Positions 45,942 through 57,507 of a DNA stretch of 64,000 nt are shown here, one piece after another. Positions within the stretch are counted from its first letter, which is position 1. The number at the start of each line of letters is the position of its first letter. The translations under genes and the position numbers were made by a program. Location of the stretch: contig NC_088916.1 in the NCBI RefSeq assembly GCF_963576675.1, positions 23,907,501 to 23,971,500 of the forward strand, written 5' to 3'. This DNA is from Euphorbia lathyris (Eukaryota; Streptophyta; Magnoliopsida; Malpighiales; Euphorbiaceae). The notes below the pieces were generated by a model, which was not told the DNA's origin, searched no databases, and saw nothing but the letters and a program-made list of their open reading frames with translations.

Positions 45942-47978
45942 CTAGATCAGGTATTTATTCGGGGCTCCTGAGAGCCTAGAGGAAGTCCCAGAAGGTCCCC
46001 TTTTAGCCCAAGAGTCTAACCCATTAAGGTTCTTCTTAGGTTTCACTTTAAGTTTCTTCATGTTCATCTTACTCACTCCTATAGCTTTTCCAATAGGAGC
46101 ATCCACAGGAGGATTCAGAGAAACAGCCTTACTACTCGACCCTTCCCCTGTAGAAAGGTGAGACTGGGAGCTCCCTTTATCCTTAGCATCAGAGACAAAG
46201 AGGGGATTAATAGATTTACCCCGACTAGAAACAGGCTCGACCGATTCCAGACCAGGCATGCTCAAATCAATCTGTTCATTGGAAGGGTCCGATTCCCGAC
46301 CTTCCTCCAGGGACAAGACACCGAACCTAGACCCCGAGCCAGAAGCTGAGACCACACCAGCCTCACTCCTCTTCTTGATATCCGGGGGTCTGACCTTGAT
46401 CTCAGGGGCAATTTGGAGCGTAGTCATCTTCCGACTAATATCTGGCGGATGAATAGAACTAACATTAGCACTTGGCTTCCTTCTCACTGACCTCTTGGCC
46501 AGCATCCATGGCCCAAAACTCCTTTCTTCCCCCTGACTTTTCTCAGCTCCACCTATGATAGGTTGCATCAACTCCTCCGCCTCCTTCCTCTTCTTAGGAC
46601 ATCCCTCAAATGTATGGCCAAACATACCACATTCAAAACAGATATTATGTATACCTTCATATTCAATATGAAAAACCTTATTCTGAATACAGAATTGAGA
46701 AAGAAGAGGCTTAGCAAGATCAATATCAATACAGACCCTAGCAAACTTGCCTCTTACTGCCCCAATGGTAGTCTTATCGACATGGTGGACCTTACCAACC
46801 AGGCTACCAATCTTGTTCAGGAATCTATCACTATAGTATTTAAGAGGAATGCCTGGGAACCTAACCCAAGTAAGGATTCTGTTAACAGAGCAGTCATGGG
46901 GGTCAAAATTTGGGACCCAAGGTCTCAGAGCCAAAACATGATTGGAGATAATATACGGTCCACCATTGACCACCGCATTGTAATCCTCAGCCCTTGTGAA
47001 TCTAATGACATAATAGTCATTATCAAGGTCAGTGATGGTAACCTTCCCTTTCTTAGCCCATTGAGCCTGAATCCTCTGGGCAAAGTAGTTGAAACTGATT
47101 CTTTTCCCCAAAACAGTGACAATTAATGCCAATTTCCACTTGGATCTCATGACCCGCTTGTCTTCTGAGGAAAGACGGATCCTAGGACACAAAGGGTTCT
47201 CAGACTGACCATCCTCAGAATCGGAATCGGAGAGAAAATCCCCATCATCGTTCTCAAAAGTATCCTCCTCCATCATGGGTTCCTCCTCCACCACCCCTAA
47301 CAACTTATCCCTCCAAGAGGGAGCTCCCCCATCCTTTTGATAACCTTGGGCATGCTGGCCCTGAGTAACCCGAGTGCCTGGGGATAAAACACCTTCCATA
47401 GTTTATCCCGGAAGTAAAAGACTTAAGTCCCCCGGCACAAATGCCTGCGCGGCCTGCGCTGCCTGCGTGGCCTGCGCGGCAAGCACGGCCAGCGCGGCCT
47501 GCGCAAGCCGCAAAGAATACCCTGCTTGCGCGGCCGGCACTCCCAGAGCACCAAGCGCAGGACGCGTCCCCCCCATCACAACGTTCTGCTCAACCCCACG
47601 GTCCACAGCCGAAAACATCGGACCTTCTCCTTCCCCAACGCCAGACGCGGCAGCCGCAGAACCCTCCCTTCCTTGATCCAGATCGGCCACCCCAACCACC
47701 GAAACAGGCACCGAATTAACCAGATCCGCCTCCCCACCATCAGCCCACTCCGATCTACTACGATCCCTGGACCGATCCCTCGGTCTTTCGTTACTCCGCC
47801 GTCTACCCCGAGGAGATCCCTCCGATCTCCCATCATCAGCCGCCCAAGCCTCCTCCTGTACCAGATCTGCACCCAGCCCGCGCCCCGCAACCGGACTCGC
47901 CAGATCCAACACCGGCCTTCCGCCCGCCTTCACCGACCAATCCACCCTTCCCTTTGCAGTCGCCTTCGTCATCGCCAC
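45942..47978 (-). pseudogene. LINE-2 ORF1: DUF4283/zinc-knuckle nucleic-acid-binding protein
   Basis: Two parts in one frame separated by a single TAA at 47401-47403: 47978-47404 (191 codons, Arg/Ser-rich, ending in an Ala-rich AAQATQAAQAAQ tract) and 47399-45942 (485 codons). The second part has an acidic stretch, then a DUF4283-like domain (SKWKLALIVTVLGKRISFN, RFPGIPLKYYSDRFL). A CCHC knuckle follows (CFECGMFGHTFEGC). It is related to the ORF1 proteins of plant LINEs, which bind LINE RNA. If translation starts at the Met at 47399, the second part alone could be the protein; the shared frame suggests instead a nonsense change in a longer ORF1. Confidence 0.82.
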
Positions 47979-48286
47979 AGAGAGAGAGAGAGAGAAAAGG
48001 AAAAAGACTCGTATTTGGAGGAGTCTATTTTATTAGATATAACTAATTGAGAGAGAGAGAGAGAGAAAAAAAAATTGAGTTATAAAATTGATCATGTGTT
48101 TTAGAGAGAGAAGAGAGATCTGAAAGAGAGGAGATAGATCTAAAAGAGAGAGAAAGATCTAAAAGAGAGAAATAGATCTGAGAGAGAGAATATAGATCTC
48201 AAAATTCTCCATCTTCATAAAAATTCTTCACCATATCAACAGATCTGAGAGAGAGAAGATAGATCTGAAAAAGAGAAGATAGATCT
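47979..48286 (-). repeat. LINE-2 5' region with GA runs and AGATCT repeats
   Basis: About eight AGATCT sites spaced roughly 20-25 bp apart within GA/CT-rich sequence (48110-48286), plus GAGAGA runs at 47980-48065. It probably contains the internal promoter; that role is inferred. Confidence 0.7.
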
Positions 48287-49648
48287 AATAGGATTCCTAA
48301 TTAGATAAATAAATAAACACTTTACTATTATCTAAATAATAACTAATTATATCTAGATAATTATTATTAATCAAATTAATAATTAATTAATGTTAGGGAT
48401 AATTAAATAGAGTTTCAATCACATAAAACTTCTAATTAATATTATCAAATAATCTTTTAATTTAATTGATAACCATAATCAAATTATAATTATTAATCAA
48501 ATTAATTTATCCCTAAATTAATGTAAATTTGGGCCCATATGTGTATGTCCCACTAATTACATTTTCGTCCTCTGGTTCCAAGTCCCATATGCGACCCATT
48601 AGGTTCTTTATTGCCACTAGCCGTATATATCATTTGAAATTATTCATCACGATTAATTCCAACATATATATAACGGAATACCGTCGAGAGCTGTTACTAG
48701 CAGAACCTATGATATTCCCCCAGAGCAATTAAGAAGTCAGGTTGATAACTGACATTAACCTTTCTGTATTAGGTGCAGTATAATACGATCCTTCATCAAC
48801 TATATCCTGTCGGTCAATTCCTTATAACCATGGAATGTGTCAAGGTTACATATAACGAAGAGTCCGGTTTTACTTGTACAGGTTGAATTCACTCTGAAAG
48901 ATAAGTTAAGTGAAATGTTTATTTCTACTTTTAACTGTATCACCTTGCAAGGATTTCAGTCAATTCACCACAAGCGGCCCTTTGGATATATCTCCCATTT
49001 ATCGGGAGTGATGAATGCTCAATCTGACATTAACCATTCTGTAATTACTTCGCGTGATACCCAACCCTGCTCTCACACACCCTAGGCTCTCACCTATTGG
49101 ATCGTGCTCGCACAGAATCAAAGTATCAGACTCCGCAATCCAGAATTACTAATTAATGAATGTTTGAGTCTGAGGATTAGTTATACCTACTAATACCGAT
49201 GAGATGAACAGTTGACACATTAGATAAATCACTCCATTCTGTTATCTCAAGTCGGGTCCCAATCCTAATGAACTCCTTCATCAGATCCATGTAACTGTCT
49301 AGATATCAGAATATCTAAAGCTTGTGAGATCATCTTTCTGTCTCGACAGAAAACACTGTTACATGCAAGTCTCAACAGCAATATGCTAATCCCAATAACA
49401 TATTACTTGACTTGGGTTCACTTTAAGTCTATCAGTCTATTATAAAGTATAGTCTCACTTCATGCTTGTACGAACACTTTATAACTACTTGAATAAACTT
49501 AGGATTACTTCCTTTGCGAAAGATTTGTGCCTTTATATATAGTTACATATTAATGCTATATATCTGATTAAACAAATGACCAAATAAACAATTTATTCAT
49601 TAATATTAATATCCAAAACAATTGTATTTAGGACACTAAATTCCAACA

Positions 49649-49661
49649 TTCTCCCACTTGG
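49649..49661 (-). promoter_or_regulatory. Copia A polypurine tract
   Basis: On the minus strand, CCAAGTGGGAGAA lies directly before the 3' LTR start at 49648. Confidence 0.85.
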
Positions 49662-49662
49662 A

Positions 49663-52600
49663 CTAAACCCAATTGTTTTTGAAACTAATACCAGAAGAAC
49701 TAAGATGTTTATCGTGAGCTCTTTGTGGTAACGGCTTGGTCAATGGATCTGCAACATTGTCCTCAGTGGGCACCTTTTCTATTCTCACATCTCCTCTGGC
49801 TATGATCTCCCTAATGAGATGATATCGCTTGAGATAATGTTTGGATGAATTATGAGACTGTGGTTCCTTTGCTTGTGCAATGGCTCCACTGTTATCACAG
49901 TACAGAGTAATGGGATTTACAATGTCAGGCACCACTCCTAGTTTTGTTATGAACTTTCTAATCCAAACAGCCTCCTTTGCCGCTTCTGCAGCTGCGATGT
50001 ACTCTGATTCAGTCGACGAGAAAGCAACACTTCCTTGTTTGGAACTCTTCCAACTAACTGAACCTCCATTCAGGATAAACTGGTATCCTGATTGGGATCT
50101 GTAATCATTTTCATCAGTCAGATGACTAGCATCTGAATATCCTTCAATTTTCAATTCTCCTTGTCTATATACGAGGAACATGTCTTTAGTTCTTCTAAGA
50201 TACTTAAGAATGTTCTTGACATCAATCCAGTGATCAAATCCTGGATTCCCTTGATATCAGCTCATCATACTCAATGTGAATGCCACATCAGGTCTAGTGC
50301 AAAGCATAACATACATGATCGAACCAACCGCGCTAGAGTAAGGAATTACAGCCATACGATTCTTGTCACTGTCCGTTTTAGGACACTGACCATTTGATAA
50401 CTTGACACCATGGACCATTGGTAAGTTACCTCTTTTCGATTCATGCATGTCAAAACATTTTAGCACTTTGTCAATATATGTAGATCGGGATAGTCCGAGA
50501 AGTCTCCTTGATCTATCGCGATAGATCTTGATCCCTAAGATGTAGACTGCTTCTCCCAAGTCTTTCATGGAGAAATTACCCGATAACCAAACTTTTACTA
50601 TTTGCAACATTGCCACATCGTTTCCCATAAGTAGTATATCATCAACATATAGTACTAGGAAAACGACTGAGCTCCCACTTGTCTTCTTGTAAACACAAGC
50701 CTCTTCTGAGTTTTGTTCGAAACCAAATTGTTTTATGGTTTCATCAAAACGCTTGTTCCAGCTCTTAGATGCTTGCTTGAGTCCATAAATGGACCTTTGA
50801 AGTTTGCAAACTTTGGTTGCATCCTTCGATGTGAAACCTTCAGGTTGCATCATGTATACATCCTCAAGTAGGTTTCCATTTAGGAAAGCTGTTTTCACAT
50901 CCATTTGCCAAATCTCATAATCAAAATGAGTGGCAATTGCAAGTAATATTCTGATGGATTTGAACATGGCTACTGGAGAGAAAGTCTCGTCATAGTCAAT
51001 ACCTTGTTTTTGACGATATCCTTTCGCTACTAACCTTTCCATCCATGTCAGTCTTCTTCTTGAAGATCCACCTACACCCAATGGGTTTTATCCCTTCGGG
51101 TGGATCAACCAAAGTCCACACTTGGTTAGTATACATGGAGTCCATTTCAGAATTCATGGCTTCAAGCCATGCTTTAGATTCTGGACTAGCAAGAGCTTCT
51201 TCGTAGGTTTCGGGTTCATCGTCTAACACGGGAACCAGTTCGTCATCTCCCACTAGAAAACCATATCTAACTGGGAGTTCACGAATTCTTTGAGACCTAC
51301 GAGTGGGATATGACACTTGTGTTTCATCTAGTGAAACAGGTTTGGGTTCAACTTCTTCCGCGTTTTCAACATGTGATTCCTCTTGAACTTCTTCAAGTCC
51401 AATGGCGCTTCCATTTTGTGTTTCTTCCAGAAACTCTTTCTCTAGAAACATTGCGTGTTTGGATACTATTACCTTTTGGTCATCTGGATGATAAAAGTAA
51501 TATCCCATAGTTTCCTTTGGGTATCCAATTAAGAAACACTTGTCAGATTTGGGATCTAATTTATCTGACACAATACGTTTGACGTATGCTGAACATCCCC
51601 ATATTCTTATGAAAGAGAAGATGGGTTTTCTACCAAAGAACAGTTCGAATGGCGTGGAACTGGCGGATTTGGTTGGAACTCGGTTTAAGGTAAATAGGGC
51701 AGTTTCTAAGGCATAGCCCCATAATGATTTTGGAAGAGCAGTGGTGCTCATCATGGATCATACCATATCTAGTAAGGTGCGATTTCTCCTTTCTGATACA
51801 CCATTGTGTTGTGGTGTATAAGGAGGTGTCCATTGTGAGCATATTCCACATTCATTTAGATAACTCATAAATTCTTCAGAAAGATATTCTCCACCTCGAT
51901 CAGATCGAAGTATTTTGATAGTCTTTCCTGTTTGATTCTCAACTTCATTCTTAAAGCATTTGAATTTCTCAAAAGCTTCTAACTTGTGTTTCATCAAATA
52001 GATATAACCATATCTAGTATGATCATCTATGAAACTAATGAAGTATCTGAATCCTCCTCTTGCTTGGACTGACATAGGACCACATAAATCTGAATGTATC
52101 AATCCTAGAGTGTCTGATACATGCTGACCTTTATTGCTAAAGGGTTTCTTTGTCATTTTTCCTTTTAAACATGACTCACATGTTCCCATCGATTCACAAT
52201 TAATTGAGTCTATAAGCCCATCTTGATGTAGCTTAAGCATGCGTCTCTGGTTTATATGGCCTAAACGACAATGCCACAAGTAAGTTGAGTTATCTAATCT
52301 AAGTCTTTTGGTATCAATTGTGAAAGCAGAAACTTTATCATTCAAAACATAGATCCCATTTAATGATATTCCTGAAAAATAGAAAATACTATTTCTATAA
52401 AATTCACAACCATTGTTCTTAATTGAAACATGAAAGCCATCTTCTACTAGACAGCTAATAGAAATAATGTTACGAGACATATCCGGAACATACAAACAGT
52501 TCCTTAACACTACTACAAGTCCTGATGGTAGATGTAGATCATAGTTTCCAATTGCGAGTGCGGCAACCCTTGCACCATTTCCAACTCGCAAGTTTATGTC

Positions 52601-53554
52601 TCCTTTCTTCAATTCTCTAGTCTGTTTTAATTCCTGCATATTCATACAAATATAAGATCCACATCCGGTATCTAATACCCAAGATTCAGACTATGAAATT
52701 GAGTTAATTTCAATATAGAACATACCAGAAGTTGAAGCACCGTTCATTCCCTTCTTGAGAGAAGCTAGGTACTCATTAAAATTTCTCCTCCAATGCCCAT
52801 CTTTACCACAGAAGTGGCATTCCCCTTTGGGCTTCTTGACTTGCTTTCCTTTGGCTTGGGCTGGCTTGCCTCCCTTGTTCTTATTGGGATATTTTGGATT
52901 GGGAAAATTCCCCTTCCTCTTCTTTGATCCCTCAATCACAAGAGCGGGTACCACTTTATCTTTCTTCACATTTGTCTCAACTGTCTTGAGCATATTGGAG
53001 AGCTCTTCAAGAGAGGTCTTTAAGTCATTCATTTGGTAGTTCATGGTGAACTGTGAATAACTTTCTGGGAGGGATGTAAGAAGTAAGTCGACACTTAGCT
53101 CATGATCCATCGCGAAGCCAATACTAGAAAGTTTGGTAATATAGCCAATCATCTTGACACAATGTGTCATAACAGATGTGCCCTCTTACATCTTGCAGTG
53201 AAATAGCAGTTTTGATATCTCAAAACGTTCACAGCGAGTCTGTTTCCCGAACAGCTCTTTTAAGTGCATGACAATAGAATAGGCATCCATTTCCTCATGT
53301 TGCCTTTGTAGATCTGGTGTCATCGATGCAAGTATGATGCACCCAGCGTGTTCATCATCGGATTTATGCTTCTGGTAGGCATCAATCTCTTCAATGGGTG
53401 CATCATCAGCCGGAAGAGCGGGTATCGATGTATCGAGTACATACCATATCTTTTCGAACTTCAAAACAATTTTGAGGTTACGAAACCAGTCGACGAAGTT
53501 TGAACCATTCAACTTGTTATCAGTAAGGATATTTCTTAGATCGGTTTTCGACAT
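49663..53554 (-). pseudogene. Copia A gag-pol
   Basis: From ATG at 53554: gag (LNGSNFVDWFRNLKIVLKFE), capsid, and a zinc knuckle whose last Cys is changed (CHFCGKDGHWRRNF). Then the protease/GAG-pre-integrase region (LRVGNGARVAALAI, LWHCRLGHINQRRM) and integrase (FRYFISFIDDHTRYGYIYL, LRSDRGGEYLSEEF, TPQHNGVSERRNRTL). RT has TAFLNGNLLEDVYM and catalytic LYVDDILLMG; RNase H has GYSDASHLTDENDYRSQSGY and AFSSTESEYIAAAEA. Breaks: near 53175-53186, a stop near 52690, a TGA near 51755 where Arg is usual, a frameshift near 51030-51080, and one near 50190-50250. Domain order (integrase before RT) is Ty1/copia. The lineage may be Tork/Angela, but this is not secure. Confidence 0.88.
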
Positions 53555-53738
53555 GATTGTTTTTAGAGTACGAAAATTAATAACCTGAGAGTGAGAAAAA
53601 GGTGACGGATGTTATTCATTTGTTTAATTCACTTACAATTTAAATACGTTGGACTTTTATGTTTTTAAATTGCTCCCACTATTTTACCAAATTAATAACC
53701 CTCTATATTAATTCGAAGGATATTCACAATTCTTTTAG
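53555..53738 (-). other. End of copia A leader and second inversion breakpoint
   Basis: Matches the copia B leader just upstream of gag (35519-35705) down to a cactaaa motif near 53738. Retand gag sequence then follows without spacer. The part of the leader between this point and 22472 (about 460 bp in copia B) is missing. Confidence 0.8.
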
Positions 53739-55686
53739 TGACATTAATGGTACCCTTTCCCTTCTTCTTTGGGTCCTCTTTGGATCTATCGCCATCCCCT
53801 TTCTTGCCATCATTTTGGATGAACCGATCCAATTTACCTCTCTCAATGAGACGCTCGATTTCCCGAGCTAACTCCCAACATGCATCGGTGTCATGGCCAT
53901 TTTTCCTGTGATATTTACAATAATTTTTAGGATTTTTACCAGTATTGGTGTACTCCCCCCCTTTCGGTTCGGGGTATGAAATGCTCCGTTTGTGTTGACT
54001 GTTCTCGATCCACATAAGGACTTCACTTTTAGAAGCGTTGAGAGGTGTGAAAGAGGTGACAAACGTTGATTTGTTCTTAGAACCCCTTTGCCTGCTTCTA
54101 GAGGAAGAATCCTGATGCTTGTCTTTGTCTCTATCTCGATGGTGAGATTCGCCCTTGTCCCTTTTAGGCGATGACAGTGATCCTCGGCGAATGTCATCCA
54201 CCTCGATAAAGTCTTTACAACGTTCCATCAATTCGGCCATACTGGTGGGTTTCTTTCGAATTAGATCTTCCTGCAAGCTCTTACAAGTGGTGTTTCTCAC
54301 AAAACATTCCACTGCTACGGAGATATCCACATCAACAATTTGTATGCACAATTGGTTAAAAGTGTCTACATACTCCCGAAGGGATTTGTTTGCCTTCTGC
54401 TTTAACTCAAAAAACTTCCCTGATTTAACCACTAGAGGAATACAGCCGGCGAATTTAGCGCAAAATTCCCTGCTCAATTGATCAAAACTGTTTATCGAGC
54501 CTGGAGGTAGAGATTAAAACCACCCATAGGCTGGACCACCTAGCGTGGTGACAAACATCTTGCAGAGCACCGGCTCGGTGGCACGATTGAGTTTAAGCAG
54601 TATTCGGTATTTTCTGACGTGAGCTTCCGGATTGTCAACACCTGTGTATATAGCGAGATTAGGTATTTCAAAAGCTCTATCTGTTTCCTCCGCCTCAATC
54701 CAAGCTGCGAAAGGCGAATCCCTATTGGCGAACGGATTATGCCTGGCATTTTCCTCATTCATACGGAGTACCAGAGCTCTAACTCTATCATCAAAATTCT
54801 CCGGATCCGCCCTTGGGCGACCCCTTCATGGAGATCTGCTTAGAGAGGAAGAAGAACTTGACCCAGATGATGGATCTGATGGCGAACGCCCTCCTCCGCT
54901 TCCGCGTCCGCCTCCTCCTCCGCTATTACCTCCTCCGCCCCCCCACCTGGGGGAGCTTGCCCACTACCCCCTCCATGGCTTCCAGATGGGATGTGACCAA
55001 CAGTTCCTGGGGGTGGCGGCGGTGGTGGTCCACTCAAATGGGGTGTCTCTCTTGGCCTTTTACTCCGTCTACGACCAGTAGATGGGGGCGATCGGCCACG
55101 ACGGGAGGATTTCAGTCGTCGAGGCGAAGGTGATTTAGACCGCCTACCTTTCTCCTTTCTATGTTTTTTGTGTGTTCGCCCTTCGGATCCGCCAAAGGAG
55201 AGATTTGTCCGTGGGCGCCTCGGGATTTTGGACCCACCCAGATTTAACCCAGGATCCGTAGATCCGCCCGGAAGGGTTGAATCGTTTCTTTGACTTCCTT
55301 CTGCGCCATTAGGGAATAACTCCCGATTGATGTGACGTTCTCCACCTGCTGCCGTGGTAGTTACCATAGAATCCGTGTTGTGAGCTTGGAGAAATGAAGA
55401 ACTTTGGGCGCCCGGTCCAAAGTTTAATAAGGGCCAAGATGATACAGTCGATGTGGACGCCATGCTCCAATGCGGAGGAAGGGTCATAAATGACCGCAGG
55501 CGATTTCCTGTCTCGGGCCCAAACCGTTCTCCGATTGCTTGTGCACACATATTGATGAAAGCATCTGGGTTCATACTACTTTTCGACGTGCGTTGCAGGA
55601 GTAGTTGAATCTGTGCGGCCAGCACTAGATGGTGTAACTAATGGTGTTTCAATCCCTGAAGAAGGATTCTGGTCTCCAGTTGTCAT
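53739..55686 (-). pseudogene. Retand-type gag
   Basis: ATG at 55686. The N-terminal part has an early stop near 55627. An Arg/Ser-rich, then Pro/Gly-rich region follows (55300-54850). The capsid-like core has FEIPNLAIYTGVDNPEAHVR and MFVTTLGGPAYGWF, with a stop near 54515. It continues with LSREFCAKFAGCIP, FFELKQKANKSLREYVDTFN and the zinc-finger-like CKYHRKNGHDTDACWEL (CX3HX4HX4C). A frame change near 54840 separates the N-terminal and core parts. These are typical Retrotrans_gag features of the Tat branch. The product would coat element RNA, but this copy is broken. Confidence 0.87.
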
Positions 55687-55749
55687 AGTTTTTTAATATG
55701 AACGAAAAACCCTTTGTTCGATCAAGGATTCCACGCTCACTGCACCAAT

Positions 55750-56219
55750 TGATAACAAGCAGGGTAATTCTGATCAACTTCCGTCCCTGTGGGGGGCGTC
55801 GTTGGGTTCGACGGAGGAAGCTCCGATGCCAAAGTCAGTAAGATGAATCAAGGGAACAAACCGAATTGACAAAGGATGTAAGAATGTGTACCTCGATAGC
55901 CTAGGGATGTAGGCTATATATAGCTAGGAAGTCGTAACCTTCAGCAACTAGAAGGTCTCCATTAATGCTCCATTAATGGCGGTTACAGGTTACCTTTAAC
56001 CTGGCGGTTAGCTAATTGATAGCTCATTAATGGTCTTTATGGCCGAGTCGGCGGTTAGCCGTTACTGTGGTGAATCAGGTGAAGGAGGAGATTCGCCTCG
56101 TAGGTTCGCCAGCGGATCTCACTGAATTGGACCGTGGAGATCCGCCATCCGGTTCTCCTTGCGGCGTTCTCAAGGTGAATATCCCTTTTAGTACTTGGGA
56201 TAATATCTCAATGTTATCA
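55750..56219 (-). repeat. Retand-type 5' LTR (470 bp)
   Basis: Reverse complement of 26423-26892 with few differences. Target duplication gtcca at 56220-56224. Its outer flank is copia B LTR. Confidence 0.93.
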
Positions 56220-57369
56220 GTCCATGGATCGCTTGTGGAAGACTTGACTCTAAATCCTTGCAAGGTGATAGCTTAAGATTGAAATACGTATTTCTCTTAC
56301 CCTATCTAATTGGAGTTGACTCGGCCAGAACAAGTAAAACGAATGTCTCGCTATATGTGACTTGACATTACCCATAGTCATAAGATTCAGTTCAAGGACG
56401 TAGTTGATAAAGGATCGAATTATACCGTAACTAATACGGAAAGGTCAACGACAGAATCAACCTGTCTTCTTATAGCTCTAGGGGAATGATTACGGACTTG
56501 CTAATCACATACTTTGTACATCATTCCGTTATGCAAAAGATTAAATATAATTCTTTGAAAATTAATTTAATAGTTGCATACGGCTAGAAGCAATAAGAAC
56601 CTAATGGGTCACACATAAACTTGGAACCCAAAAGAGAGACAGATGTTAATTAATTAATGGAAGCCCAATTGAGCCCAATAAGGCCCAATTACTCAAGGGG
56701 GGCGATTTTATGCATGGTGATGCATAAATAATTAGTTTGATTTTAATTAATCCTAATTAGATTAGGATTATGAATTAAATTAATTAAAGGATAAATAAAT
56801 TAGGAGTTTTAATTAGATTATATTACTCCTACTATTATCCAATAAGATTATTATCATTATCTTTTATATTTAGATATATTAATAGATAATAATTAAGAAT
56901 TCTATTCCGAATTGAATTCTTATTCAATAACCTAATTCTATCTAACTAAGGATTAGATACAAGAAAGATTATAAATACCCCTTATAGGATTTTCGAAATC
57001 CAACCCTAAGAAAATAGAGAGAGAATTTCGACCCCTAGCTCGAGGACGAGATTTTCCACCGCTTCCTTCCGTTCAATTGATTTTCATCTATTTCTCTTTA
57101 TCCTTGATCTTGTGTTGATTAATTAGAGACAATCTATTTTGGTTGTTTTAAACGGTTGATTCTAACTTGATCTTCCATTGTTTTGTTTTATGCTCGGGAA
57201 CTCGAAGTAAGAGTTGTGGGCACTTCGTTTGCAACGGTAGATAGAACTTCTGAAAGGTATTTCTTTTATCCCTCTTTATATGAAATAACGATTAACGGAT
57301 CTTGGGGTTAATGGAAATAGGTTAAAAATTTTATATTTCCACTATTATACGTTAGCCTATTTTCCTTCA
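56220..57369 (+). repeat. Copia B 3' LTR, remaining downstream part
   Basis: Matches the reverse complement of 37337-38487, ending TTTTCCTTCA. It is followed by the target duplication aaagt (57370-57374), which pairs with acttt at 39164-39168. Confidence 0.9.
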
Positions 57370-57471
57370 AAAGTATTATGGCACAGACATTCTCGGGAGG
57401 AAGCAACCTGGGAAAGAGAAGCGGATATGAAACACCAATACCCTCATTTGTTCACTTCTTCGGGTAAGTAA
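57370..57471 (+). pseudogene. Chromovirus integrase chromodomain end
   Basis: Frame beginning KVLWHRHSREEATWEREADM and ending HQYPHLFTSSGK with a TAA at 57469-57471. VLW..H...EATWE is the chromodomain signature of plant chromoviruses, which in intact elements directs integration to marked heterochromatin. The upstream codons are on the minus strand at 39169-39265, cut away by copia B and the inversion. Confidence 0.9.
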
Positions 57472-57493
57472 AATTTCGAGGACGAAATTCTCT

Positions 57494-57507
57494 AAGGTGG
57501 GGAGAAT
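57494..57507 (+). promoter_or_regulatory. Chromovirus polypurine tract
   Basis: AAGGTGGGGAGAAT immediately before the 3' LTR. It follows the usual ttcgaggacgaa stretch after the integrase stop. Confidence 0.9.

Larger units (their letters stand above)
41759..48286 (-). mobile_element. LINE-2: full-length plant L1-type LINE in the copia A 3' LTR
   Basis: Perfect 16-bp target duplication AATAGGATTCCTAATT (41743-41758 and 48287-48302). The 6.5 kb element has a GA-rich 5' region, ORF1, ORF2 and a short 3' end with a T-run (41759-41768) as poly(A). It is the same family as LINE-1 but diverged. At least three lesions are visible: a TAA at 47401-47403 in ORF1, and a TAG at 45693-45695 and a frameshift near 43365 in ORF2. 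Confidence 0.94.
41293..49648 (-). repeat. Copia A 3' LTR, interrupted by a full-length LINE
   Basis: Minus-strand TGTTGGAATTTAG from 49648 to TTCCTACA at 41293. Without the LINE and one target duplication it is about 1812 bp, against 1828 bp for the 5' copy. It is preceded in element sense by a polypurine tract (49649-49661) and flanked by the target duplication atctc at 41288-41292. Confidence 0.92.
53739..56219 (-). mobile_element. 5' half of the Tat/Retand-type element
   Basis: 5' LTR (56219-55750), a short leader with a primer site of unassigned tRNA type (TTGGTGCAGTGAGCG next to the LTR), and gag. It stops at 53739 after the end of gag. It complements the 3' half at 22473-26892; protease, RT and RNase H are absent from both. 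Confidence 0.88.

Noticed and set aside
47374..48050. Plus-strand Ala/Pro/Arg-rich frames
   Set aside because: Antisense to LINE-2 ORF1, produced by the GC-rich Ala repeat.
54632..55133. Plus-strand Pro-rich frames
   Set aside because: Antisense to the Pro/Gly-rich part of the Retand-type gag.
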